Shown piece by piece: positions 6,644 through 13,695 of a stretch of DNA of 13,695 bases (its first letter is position 1; the number at the start of each line of letters is the position of its first letter). The DNA comes from JBBPYR01 sp038199755 (GTDB taxonomy: Bacteria; Chloroflexota; Ktedonobacteria; Ktedonobacterales; Ktedonobacteraceae): NCBI GenBank assembly GCA_038199755.1, contig JBBPYR010000291.1, positions 1 through 13,695 of the forward strand, given 5' to 3'. A model generated the notes under the pieces. That model was not told where the DNA came from. It did not search any database and was given only the letters and a program-made list of their open reading frames with translations. The position numbers and the translations under genes were made by a program.

Positions 6644-7891
6644 TTAGAGTTGACCTGATAATGTTGATGTGGCAACGTCCCTAACCTGTGGCTGTGAGAC
6701 GGGAAAGAGGGTGCTGTAGGCGAGCAACAGGTTGATTTTGCTCTGTTTCCAAGAGAGCAACTCTACGATGCGCTTACGTCCACTCTCACCCATCCTGATG
6801 CGTAGTTGCTCATCAGCCAGCAGCGTTTCGATGTGATCGGCGAACTCCTCAACCTGATTCGGTGTTGCATAGAGGGCCGCATCCTGCGCGGAGTAGCGCG
6901 TCTCAGGAAGATCGAATGCGACCACTGGTTTGCCCATTGCCATATATTCCATTGTCTTTATCATGGTGCTGCGATCATTGAGTTCGTTGCTGGGATCAGG
7001 GCAGAGGCACACATCGGTAACGGTAAGGTAGCGTAGCAGGTCTTGTTTTGGCACCCAACCGGCGAAGTGGACGTAATTGTCAAGTTGCAATGTGTGTGTC
7101 AAGGCTTTGAGGCTTGTCAGTTGCTCGCCATCACCCATGAGAACCAGTGATACATCGGTACGTTGCCGGTTGTGCACCAACTCCGCTATAGCGTTAATGG
7201 CATACTCTACACCATCTTGCTTGCCCATCACACCGATGTATGCCAGCAGGAACTGCTTGCCGCGCTTTAAGGCTGTCTCAGGAGGAACCGCGGCAAATTT
7301 GTTGACATCTGGCCCATTCCGTACAATGAACACCTCATTGGGTGTACGCCCCCCGCGTGTTATGGCCATGTGCTTTTGTGATACGTTCGTCGTGATGACA
7401 AGATGAGCTATCCTGTAGGAACAGCGTTCAAAAAAGCACAACACTTTATAAAGCCATTGCATATTATGCTGAAACTTCACCTGAAACATCTCTGGTGCAA
7501 GATCATGCTGATCGAAGATGTATTTTTTGCCAAAGAGTCGGTAGAATAGGCCAAGCGCGAAGAAGGTATCAGGCGGATTGGCGGCATGAATGACATCGAA
7601 GCCCTGCCGCGAAAGAATTTTCAGGCTGAGCAGTAAGGTTTTGAGCATCGCGACGCCATATTCTCGTAGATAATCGCTTGCTTTGTTTGTTTGCGTATTG
7701 AGATGATAGCGATAGATGTGTATTCCTTCAAGACAGATATATGACTCCAGGTCGCGTGTCTCCCCTTTGGGGCAGATGATGCTCACCTGGAAACCATGTT
7801 GCGCCAGTGTGCGGGCTTCCCGCCAGACGCGGGGGTCAGTTGGAACAGAGAGATTTTCTACTAGCATCAATACTTTTTTAGACGTTTTCAT
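6644..7891 (-). CDS. Glycosyltransferase family 4 (GT-B fold)
   Basis: A 415-residue retaining glycosyltransferase that would add a sugar from a nucleotide donor to the lipid-linked chain at the cytoplasmic membrane face. The N-terminal acceptor domain begins KVLMLVENLSVPTDPRVWREA and includes DVIHAANPPDTFFALG and FDQHDLAPEMF. The C-terminal donor domain holds YIGVMGKQDGV (Lys224 probable phosphate contact), LVLMGDGEQ and STMIKTMEYMAMGKPVVAF. The usual first Glu of the GT4 E-x7-E motif is Arg here, and the second is Glu315; this form is typical of a WbuB-like subgroup, as I recall. YSAQDAALYA follows. Its ATG lies inside the end of the preceding glycosyltransferase gene (14-base overlap), so the two are probably translationally coupled. 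It is the last gene of the - operon. Donor and acceptor cannot be told. Confidence 0.92.
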   Translation of the reverse strand: MKTSKKVLMLVENLSVPTDPRVWREARTLAQHGFQVSIICPKGETRDLESYICLEGIHIYRYHLNTQTNKASDYLREYGVAMLKTLLLSLKILSRQGFDVIHAANPPDTFFALGLFYRLFGKKYIFDQHDLAPEMFQVKFQHNMQWLYKVLCFFERCSYRIAHLVITTNVSQKHMAITRGGRTPNEVFIVRNGPDVNKFAAVPPETALKRGKQFLLAYIGVMGKQDGVEYAINAIAELVHNRQRTDVSLVLMGDGEQLTSLKALTHTLQLDNYVHFAGWVPKQDLLRYLTVTDVCLCPDPSNELNDRSTMIKTMEYMAMGKPVVAFDLPETRYSAQDAALYATPNQVEEFADHIETLLADEQLRIRMGESGRKRIVELLSWKQSKINLLLAYSTLFPVSQPQVRDVATSTLSGQL

Positions 7892-8945
7892 GCAGCGGCT
7901 CGCTCTCTAAAGACAATGAAGCGTGTCTTCCGCGCTTATGCTGTATGGCCCAGTCGTACATAGCGATCACCTGATGCACGAGTACCGCATTGCTCAAGTG
8001 TGTACTATCAACGCGACCTGTGGTGCGTTCTGTGTGGAGCAGGGCTTTCTGCAAACCCTCTGCCAGGGAGTCTGCATCGTGCGGACACGTGCTGCACCCG
8101 GCGGTATGGGCCAACACGACGGCCACGTCACCGACATCGGTGGCCACGACAGGAACATTACAGGCCATTGCCTCTCTGACGACATTGGGAGAACCTTCGG
8201 CGACCGAGGGCAGAATGAGGGCGTTGCTCGCGTTGATGTATTGCACTACGGTTGCTTGCGGTAGTCCTGTAGCCACCTTGAGTTCCGCCGTCATGCCACG
8301 CTCTTTGAGACGCTCAATAGCTTGCTGAGCTAGTGGGAAGTTTTTTACGGGAATAGTGGGATTATTGGCGAAGACAACGTAGTAGCGGTCCTGCTCCCAC
8401 CCAAGGGCCGCCCGTGCCTCTTCGCGTGGGATAGGCTGAAAGAGATCAAAGTTAATACCATCGGGAATGACAAAAACATCATCGACTAATGCTGCCTTTT
8501 TCATTTGCTCTGTTTTGACTGTAACTGCCTGCACATGGCGGCAAAGCCACTGGCTGAGCCGCACGACAAAAAGGCTCTTTTGACTGAGAGTACCTGCAGT
8601 GGTGACAGTGCCCAGCAGGTCATCGCCCAGGAAGGCCGCGACGACAGGCGTTGTCCATTGCATGCGCGCCACGAGGCACCACAAGCCATAATGCCCATGT
8701 ATGATATCGTAATGTCCCGTCAGTGACTTCGTAAACACCTGAATGGCGGTCCACGCGTAGCGAAGTGGCGTTGGCCAGGCGGGATTGGGGTGAACGACAG
8801 CCACTTCGTGACCAAGAGCGGCCAGTGCATCGACAATAGCCTTGACGAACGTTCCCTTATGAGGACGTTGCGGCGTGGGATAGATGCCTGTCACCATGAG
8901 AATGCGATATTTCTTCTGCTGTGTTTGTTTCTGCCTATCATCCAT
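7878..8945 (-). CDS. Glycosyltransferase family 4 (GT-B fold)
   Basis: A 355-residue retaining glycosyltransferase for chain extension at the cytoplasmic membrane face. Seen: ILMVTGIYPTPQRPHKGTFV at about 15-34 (acceptor-domain start with glycine-rich loop), YDIIHGHYGLW, FLGDDLLGT, VIPDGINFDLFQP at 159-171, NNPTIPVKNF (Lys201), and a complete E-x7-E motif, EGSPNVVREAMACNVPVVATD, with Glu250 and Glu258. The open frame runs on to 9083, but those 46 extra codons translate the palindromic repeat and align with nothing in the family. The ATG at 8945 sits just before the first beta strand and has AGGAG 11 bases upstream, so it is chosen. It overlaps the next glycosyltransferase by 14 bases and is separated from the upstream AsnB-like gene by about 240 bases carrying the repeat. 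Confidence 0.92.
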   Translation of the reverse strand: MDDRQKQTQQKKYRILMVTGIYPTPQRPHKGTFVKAIVDALAALGHEVAVVHPNPAWPTPLRYAWTAIQVFTKSLTGHYDIIHGHYGLWCLVARMQWTTPVVAAFLGDDLLGTVTTAGTLSQKSLFVVRLSQWLCRHVQAVTVKTEQMKKAALVDDVFVIPDGINFDLFQPIPREEARAALGWEQDRYYVVFANNPTIPVKNFPLAQQAIERLKERGMTAELKVATGLPQATVVQYINASNALILPSVAEGSPNVVREAMACNVPVVATDVGDVAVVLAHTAGCSTCPHDADSLAEGLQKALLHTERTTGRVDSTHLSNAVLVHQVIAMYDWAIQHKRGRHASLSLESEPLHENV

Positions 8946-8956
8946 TGTTAGGATTA

Positions 8957-8961
8957 CTCCT
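8957..8961 (-). promoter_or_regulatory. Shine-Dalgarno AGGAG for the glycosyltransferase start at 8945
   Basis: On the - strand AGGAG lies 11 bases before the ATG at 8945. It supports starting the protein after, not inside, the palindromic repeat that extends the open frame to 9083. Confidence 0.6.
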
Positions 8962-8972
8962 ATCGGGTAGTG

Positions 8973-9164
8973 ATTATGGATGTTAACAAATGAAACTGGT
9001 AACAATGGAAAACCGCTGTAGGGACCAGCTTTAGCGCGTCCCAGGGGCGATTTATCGCCTGTGATCGGATGAATCTCGCTCAATGAATTGAGCGTGGGAC
9101 GCGCTAAAGCTGGTCCCTACGGCCTATTCTGCGATTACCGAGTTCATTTGTTAATCACCATTAT
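8973..9164. repeat. Palindromic repeat element with nested hairpins (MITE-like)
   Basis: A perfect 26-base inverted repeat forms the core: arms 9018-9043 (begins GTAGGGACCAGC) and 9095-9120 (ends GCTGGTCCCTAC). Inside it are two further stems: GGCGA-TTTA-TCGCC at 9046-9059 and CGCTCAA-TGAA-TTGAGCG at 9077-9094, the latter abutting the right arm. Outside lies another inverted pair, TTAACAAATGAA at 8983-8994 with its reverse complement at 9143-9154, followed by looser pairing of ATTATGG (8973-8979) and CCATTAT (9158-9164). There is no open reading frame or transposase, and no target duplication was identified. It resembles the dispersed GTAGGG-type palindromes of Chloroflexota and cyanobacteria. 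Transcribed within the - operon, it could fold into a branched RNA and change expression of the two downstream glycosyltransferases. Confidence 0.8.
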
Positions 9165-9186
9165 CGTGTTCGTATTCTGATAGAGA

Positions 9187-11127
9187 TTAAATGGTAGTAA
9201 CAAGAGAACTATCCTCACCAAGCAAGTCTTCAGCCGATTGTTCAGGCATATGTAACTGTGGCGTATCAATGAAGATGCGGAACCACAGTTCCAGGCTTGC
9301 CAAGGTAAACAACTGCGCTTGATAATTCGTGCGCCCTTCCAGATGATCGCGTACCATCGTAGCGATAAACGCATCGTTAAAGTAGCCACGGCTACGCAAT
9401 CGCTCTGAGAGTAGCAGGCGTGTAATCAAACTGCGTTGCTGCTCGCGGAACCAGATGCCCGTGGGAACGTTGAAGCCCATCTTCTTGCGTGTGAGGATGG
9501 ATGGGGGCAAGAAATCCGCGAAGGCGCGTTTCAGCAGATATTTCGCCTTAAACCCTTTGATTTTGAGCTGTGAAGGGATGCTGGCGGCGTATTCTGTGAG
9601 CTTGTAGTCGAGCAGCGGAATGCGCTGTTCGAGTGAGGCCGCCATCGTCATCTTATCGCCTTTCATCAACAGGTTGTCAGGCAGCCATATCTTCGTATCC
9701 AGGTAGAGCATCGAGGAGAGATCGTCGCGTTGCGGATTTTTTTTGAGCCAGCGGCTGAACTCTCGGCTAGCGTCAAGATCGATAGCAGCCTTTGTGCTGG
9801 CCGAGAGCAGTTGTTCTTTCAAGCTACCGTTAAAGACACCGAACCAGTTCATCCAGCGTTGCGGTGTCGGTTGTGAGAGGTTACGGGCCGCCGTTTTGAG
9901 CTTACGCATACTATAGGGCAGCCGCTCTAACAACGGTGCGATCATCTGGTCGCGCATGGGTGTGGGAATGATGTGGTAGTAGCGCGCCATCCAATCGACC
10001 ACATACTTGGGATAGCCCGCGAACAACTCATCACCGCCCTCACCAGAGAGCACGACTTTGACGTATTGGCGTGCCAGCTTCGAGATCAGGTAGACACCCA
10101 GATCTGATGGTTCGCTAACTGGCTCATCGCGATGCCACGTGAGTAAGGGCCAGTAGCGTGTCATATCAGCAGAGTTGACAACGAGTTCGTGATGGTCGGT
10201 GCCGAAGTGGTCGGCAACTAGGCGCGCATAGGGCAATTCGCTATATTCTGGCTGATCGAAGCCGACTGCGAACGTCTGCACTTTCTGTGAGGTGAGCTGG
10301 CTCATGATGCCGGAGATAATACTGGAGTCTACGCCGCCGCTGAGCATGGCCCCGACGGGTACATCCGCCATCATGCGCTCCTCGACTGCGCGGTGAACAT
10401 GCTGGCGAATACCTGAGAGGTACTCTTCTATTGGTCGCTGCTCGGTCGGTCCGAAGGTGTAATCCCAATAGCACTCCTGGCGTACCGTGCCATTTTCACA
10501 CAGTAGCCAGTGGCCGGGCAGTATTTTGTAAATGCCCGCGAACAGGGTTGCGGGAGCAGGAACGTAGCGTACGCTCAAGAAATCGGCCAGGGCTTGTGTA
10601 TCGGCGGCACGCTTCACACGTGGGTGACAGAGCAGGGATTTGATTTCCGAAGCAAAGAGCATATCACCCTCTACCTGTGTGTAGTAAAGCGGTTTTTTTC
10701 CAGCGCGATCTCGTGCTAGCAATAAGCGTTGGCGCGTGCTATCCCAGATGGCGAAACCAAACATACCATGCAGACGAGCGACGCAATCGACGCCAAACTC
10801 TTCATACGCGTGAATGATGGTCTCGGTATCGCTATTGGTGCGGAATTGATGCCCCTTTTCGATCAACTCTTGCCGCAGTTGCTTGTAGTTCCAGATTTCA
10901 CCATTGAAGACAATCCAGATATCGCCGCTCTCGTTACACATTGGTTGGTGACCGCCGCTCAGGTCAATGATGCTGAGGCGCGCAAAGCCCAAGCCCGCAG
11001 GTCCGTCAAGGTAAGAGCCCTGATCGTCGGGGCCGCGATGCGCGATCAAGCTGGTCATTTGTTCGATGAGCCGTGACGGAACGGGCTCTGCGCTGTGCAT
11101 ATTGTAAATGCCACAAATACCACACAT
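9187..11127 (-). CDS. asnB: Asparagine synthase-like glutamine amidotransferase (first of tandem pair by coordinate)
   Basis: A 646-residue two-domain enzyme: an N-terminal class II glutaminase releases ammonia, and a C-terminal ATP-pyrophosphatase domain activates a carboxylate for amidation. The nucleophile Cys2 follows the start Met (MCGICGIY). HRGPD is at 30-34, NGEIWNY at 75-81 (Trp where Tyr is common), and SDTE at 99-102. The synthetase domain has SGGVDSS at 263-269 and SGEGGDELFAGY at 361-372, so both active sites look intact. AAGGAAG lies about 6 bases before the ATG. It follows its paralogue by 24 bases in the same operon. AsnB-like proteins in polysaccharide loci are thought to amidate sugar acids or related precursors rather than make asparagine; that role is inferred from context here, and true asparagine synthase remains possible. 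The symbol denotes the family. Confidence 0.92.
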   Translation of the reverse strand: MCGICGIYNMHSAEPVPSRLIEQMTSLIAHRGPDDQGSYLDGPAGLGFARLSIIDLSGGHQPMCNESGDIWIVFNGEIWNYKQLRQELIEKGHQFRTNSDTETIIHAYEEFGVDCVARLHGMFGFAIWDSTRQRLLLARDRAGKKPLYYTQVEGDMLFASEIKSLLCHPRVKRAADTQALADFLSVRYVPAPATLFAGIYKILPGHWLLCENGTVRQECYWDYTFGPTEQRPIEEYLSGIRQHVHRAVEERMMADVPVGAMLSGGVDSSIISGIMSQLTSQKVQTFAVGFDQPEYSELPYARLVADHFGTDHHELVVNSADMTRYWPLLTWHRDEPVSEPSDLGVYLISKLARQYVKVVLSGEGGDELFAGYPKYVVDWMARYYHIIPTPMRDQMIAPLLERLPYSMRKLKTAARNLSQPTPQRWMNWFGVFNGSLKEQLLSASTKAAIDLDASREFSRWLKKNPQRDDLSSMLYLDTKIWLPDNLLMKGDKMTMAASLEQRIPLLDYKLTEYAASIPSQLKIKGFKAKYLLKRAFADFLPPSILTRKKMGFNVPTGIWFREQQRSLITRLLLSERLRSRGYFNDAFIATMVRDHLEGRTNYQAQLFTLASLELWFRIFIDTPQLHMPEQSAEDLLGEDSSLVTTI

Positions 11128-11151
11128 AATGTTCTTCCTTTTCCTACTTCC

Positions 11152-13062
11152 CTATCGTGGGCCGATACTCGACAGCGATGACGATAGCTTGGGTGTTAGC
11201 TGCTGCGTTGGTTCGTCTATATAAGCCTGGAACCACAACTCCAGGCAGAGCAGCGTCCAGAGAGCCTGACTATGGTTGACAAGCTGGCTACTGCCATCGG
11301 TTTGGAGCAGCTTTTGTAAAAATGGCTCCTGAAAGAGACCGCGTTGACGCGCTCGTGCTGAGCCGAGCACATCATGGGCATAACTGTTCACGTCGTTGCG
11401 GAACCACTGTGTGAGTGGGATAGAAAAGCCCTGCTTACGACGATTGAGCACGCCCTCGGGGAGCATCTCTGCGGCAATCTTCTTGAGCAGGTGTTTTTGC
11501 ACTCCCTCATGTAGGCGCACGGTAGGACGCAGGGAGGTGACATATTCTGCGAGATGCTGGTCGAGGAGTGGTGTACGCGTCTCCAGTGAATTAAACATGC
11601 TGGCCTTATCAACCTTGACCAATATATCGTCGGTGAGGTAGTGATGGGTGTCCACACTTTGCATCGCAGCTGTCACATTGAGGTGACGGAGCCTGCGATA
11701 GTCACTGAGGTGTCGCTCGAAAGGATTGTGCTCCCGCACTTGCTGGTAGAAGTCGGGCGTATAGAGAGTTGGACGCGGGTAATCTGGCAGTAGCATGGCG
11801 GCCTCGATGCTGCGTGTGCCATAATCCTTGAGCCAGGTGCCGAGGCGTTTTTTACCACGCACGCCATCTGGTAGCAGGCGACTGGCGTAGCCGAGCGCGC
11901 TGCGAAGCACCGCTGGTACCTGCTGAATCAGGTATTCGCGTCGGTATTGTTCGTAGCCGCCAAAGATTTCATCGCCCCCATCACCAGTCAGCACCACGGT
12001 GACATGCTCGCGTGCCAGCTTGGAAACATAGTATGTGGGTAACATAGAAGAATCGCCAAAGGGTTCATCAAAGGCCCAGGCTAGCTGTGGAAGCACTGTG
12101 ACAAGATCAGACTTCACAATGAACTCGTGGTGATCGGTATTGAAGTGCTGGGCAATCTTGCGTGCGTAAGGAAGTTCGCTATAGGCGTCTTCTTCAAAGC
12201 CAATGGAGAAGGTTTTGACTGGTTGCGCCATCAACTGGCTCATTAGGCCGACGACGACGCTGGAGTCAACGCCGCCACTGAGAAAGGCACCTAGCGGTAC
12301 CTCGCTCATTAGGCGCACTGCCACCGCGTCTTTGAGCAAGGTGCGAATGCGCTCAAGAGCTGTCTCCTCGTCATCCTGGATGGTGGACGTGAAGGGAAGG
12401 TCCCAGTAACGTTGGGTACGTACCTGTCCCTGCTCATAGACGAGAATATGCGCGGCTGGCAGCTTCATCACATCTTTGAAAAGGGTGAGCGGCGTTGGCA
12501 CATAACGATACAGCAGATATTCGTCGAGGGCAAGCGGGTTGATCTCTCGTGGAATGCCTGCCTCCAGGATGGATTTAATCTCAGAGCCAAAGATAAATTG
12601 CTGCCCATTCCAGTAGTAGTTAAATGGTTTTTTGCCAAAGCGGTCGCGTGCCGCGAGTAGGCGGCGGCGTTTTTTATCCCACAGGGCGAAAACGAACATG
12701 CCGCGCAGGTGCTTTACGCAATCATCCCCATATTCTTCATAGGCATGAACAATGACTTCTGTATCACTATTAGTTGCGAACTGGTGTCCGCGTTCTTTCA
12801 GTTCTTTTTGTAGTGACTGGTAGTTATAAATTTCACCATTAAAAACAACCATGACGCTCTGATCTTCGTTAAAGATGGGCTGATGGCCACCTGAAAGATC
12901 GATGATGGAAAGGCGACGCATCCCGAATGCCGCTCTCTCCTCTACCCACGTACCTTGCTCATCCGGCCCACGATGGCGAATGGCCTGGCACATGCGATCC
13001 AGGAGCCCCTCGGCATCTTCTTGACGCAAAGACAGATCAATAAACCCAGCAATACCACACAT
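11152..13062 (-). CDS. asnB: Asparagine synthase-like glutamine amidotransferase (second of tandem pair by coordinate)
   Basis: A 636-residue paralogue of the following gene, with the same domain order. Glutaminase: Cys2 nucleophile (MCGIAGF), HRGPD at 30-34, NGEIYNY at 75-81, SDTE at 99-102. The DRFGKKPF segment is at about 140-147. Synthetase: SGGVDSS at 262-268, then FDEPFGDSSMLPTYYVS and GDGGDEIFGGY at 360-370, closer to the classical AsnB wording than the neighbour. The start is fixed because Cys must follow Met; AAGGA lies about 12 bases upstream. It is 29 bases after the partial glycosyltransferase gene and 24 before the second amidotransferase gene. The two proteins are clearly divergent rather than a recent duplicate, which suggests different substrates. 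The activity in this locus, asparagine or sugar-acid amide formation, cannot be settled from sequence. Confidence 0.93.
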   Translation of the reverse strand: MCGIAGFIDLSLRQEDAEGLLDRMCQAIRHRGPDEQGTWVEERAAFGMRRLSIIDLSGGHQPIFNEDQSVMVVFNGEIYNYQSLQKELKERGHQFATNSDTEVIVHAYEEYGDDCVKHLRGMFVFALWDKKRRRLLAARDRFGKKPFNYYWNGQQFIFGSEIKSILEAGIPREINPLALDEYLLYRYVPTPLTLFKDVMKLPAAHILVYEQGQVRTQRYWDLPFTSTIQDDEETALERIRTLLKDAVAVRLMSEVPLGAFLSGGVDSSVVVGLMSQLMAQPVKTFSIGFEEDAYSELPYARKIAQHFNTDHHEFIVKSDLVTVLPQLAWAFDEPFGDSSMLPTYYVSKLAREHVTVVLTGDGGDEIFGGYEQYRREYLIQQVPAVLRSALGYASRLLPDGVRGKKRLGTWLKDYGTRSIEAAMLLPDYPRPTLYTPDFYQQVREHNPFERHLSDYRRLRHLNVTAAMQSVDTHHYLTDDILVKVDKASMFNSLETRTPLLDQHLAEYVTSLRPTVRLHEGVQKHLLKKIAAEMLPEGVLNRRKQGFSIPLTQWFRNDVNSYAHDVLGSARARQRGLFQEPFLQKLLQTDGSSQLVNHSQALWTLLCLELWFQAYIDEPTQQLTPKLSSSLSSIGPR

Positions 13063-13091
13063 GAGGGCATGCCATCCTTTCTGAACTATAC

Positions 13092-13695
13092 CTATCGTGC
13101 TACCGGATAGCGTTCAGACGCGGTAATCTTCTCTGTCGTCTGACTCTTCGGTGTGATGAGATGATGATAGATATCGGTATACAGAGCGATAATTTGCTCT
13201 AGTGTATAGTGTTGTTCAACGGTCACGCGCGCGGCTTTGCCATACAGAGCAGTGCGTTCGGGGTCCTGCAGCAGCGCGAGCAGGGCTTGTGCCATGGCTT
13301 CATAGTCGTCGGGCTCGACGAGTAGGCCGTTGCTTCCTTCCTGAATAAGATCTTCACTGCCGCTGACGCGCGTCGCGACGCAGGCCATACCGCAAGCCAT
13401 CGCTTCTAGCAGCGCGTTAGACATGCCCTCCCAGCGTGAAGGCAGGATGGCAATAGTGCCGCGCTGAAACTGGGCGGGCACGTTACTTTGCAATCCCGCG
13501 AACTCAACGCTTTCGCTAATTTCTAACGCAGCGGCGAGTTGCATCAATTGCGGCTGAATGGGTCCACTCCCAACGAGGATCAGTTGTGCCTCCGGCACCT
13601 GCTCGTGTATGAGACGCCACGCCTGCAAGAGGACATCAATCCCTTTCTCATAGCGCAATTTTGAGACGCAGACGACGGTCTGTGTCCGCTTTTCA
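13092..13695 (-). CDS. Glycosyltransferase family 4, partial (C-terminal donor domain only)
   Basis: The C-terminal 200 residues of a GT4 glycosyltransferase whose N-terminal acceptor domain lies beyond the right edge. The frame is open to the edge and reads VVCVSKLRYEKGIDVLLQAW, the usual start of the donor-binding domain; a TTG at 13658 inside it is not the true start. Later motifs are LILVGSGP, VEFAGLQSNV, ILPSRWEGMSNALLEAMACG with a complete E-x7-E pair, and NGLLVEPDD. The end, HHLITPKSQTTEK, is a variable tail. It is upstream of the two AsnB-like genes (29-base gap) in the - operon, so it is expected to be co-expressed with them. The sugar specificity is unknown. The operon promoter is not in the window. 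Confidence 0.92.
   Translation of the reverse strand, partial: EKRTQTVVCVSKLRYEKGIDVLLQAWRLIHEQVPEAQLILVGSGPIQPQLMQLAAALEISESVEFAGLQSNVPAQFQRGTIAILPSRWEGMSNALLEAMACGMACVATRVSGSEDLIQEGSNGLLVEPDDYEAMAQALLALLQDPERTALYGKAARVTVEQHYTLEQIIALYTDIYHHLITPKSQTTEKITASERYPVAR

Noticed and set aside
8973..9164. CRISPR array or rho-independent terminator reading of the palindrome
   Set aside because: There are no regularly spaced direct repeats, and neither arm is followed by a U tract; the nested inverted repeats fit a palindromic element better.
10729..11076. Open frame of 115 codons on + opposite the AsnB-like gene
   Set aside because: It lies wholly within a conserved coding region on the other strand, has no family motif, and reads as a shadow of the glutaminase domain.

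Overview
The window looks like part of an extracellular or capsular polysaccharide biosynthesis locus. About 90% of it is coding. It has moderate GC content, many genes for nucleotide-sugar enzymes and glycosyltransferases, a secreted glycosidase-like lipoprotein, and a palindromic repeat element beginning and ending with GTAGGG/CCCTAC. This gene style and repeat style resemble Ktedonobacteria (Chloroflexota). That placement is inference from general knowledge, not a search result.

Layout from left to right. (1) The 3' part of an OmpR/PhoB-type response regulator on +, closed by a strong bidirectional hairpin terminator. (2) A small polyprenyl-phosphate sugar-1-phosphate transferase on -, which would start glycan assembly on the lipid carrier. 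(3) After a roughly 390-base divergent intergenic region, a + operon of a DegT/DnrJ/EryC1/StrS PLP aminotransferase and a Gfo/Idh/MocA oxidoreductase, the pair used to make 3-amino sugars. (4) A second convergent hairpin, then a WbpP/Gne-like UDP-sugar 4-epimerase on -. (5) Divergent from it, a lipoprotein with a glycoside-hydrolase-like (GHL15-type) barrel on +. (6) A long - operon read from the right edge: partial GT4 glycosyltransferase, two tandem asparagine-synthase-like amidotransferases, a palindromic repeat element, and two overlapping GT4 glycosyltransferases.

A possible working model is as follows. The epimerase, oxidoreductase and aminotransferase supply modified, probably amino-, UDP-sugars. 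The sugar transferase loads the first sugar phosphate on undecaprenyl phosphate. The GT4 enzymes extend it at the cytoplasmic face. The AsnB-like enzymes may amidate uronic acids or another acidic precursor. The secreted glycosidase-like lipoprotein may trim the polymer outside. No flippase, polymerase, chain-length regulator or UDP-sugar 6-dehydrogenase lies in the window, so the locus must extend beyond it or rely on genes elsewhere.

Several reading frames open further upstream than their likely starts. Starts were moved where a Shine-Dalgarno sequence or family alignment supports it (1348, 1741, 4919, 5177, 8945). No tRNA, rRNA, CRISPR array or transposase gene was seen.
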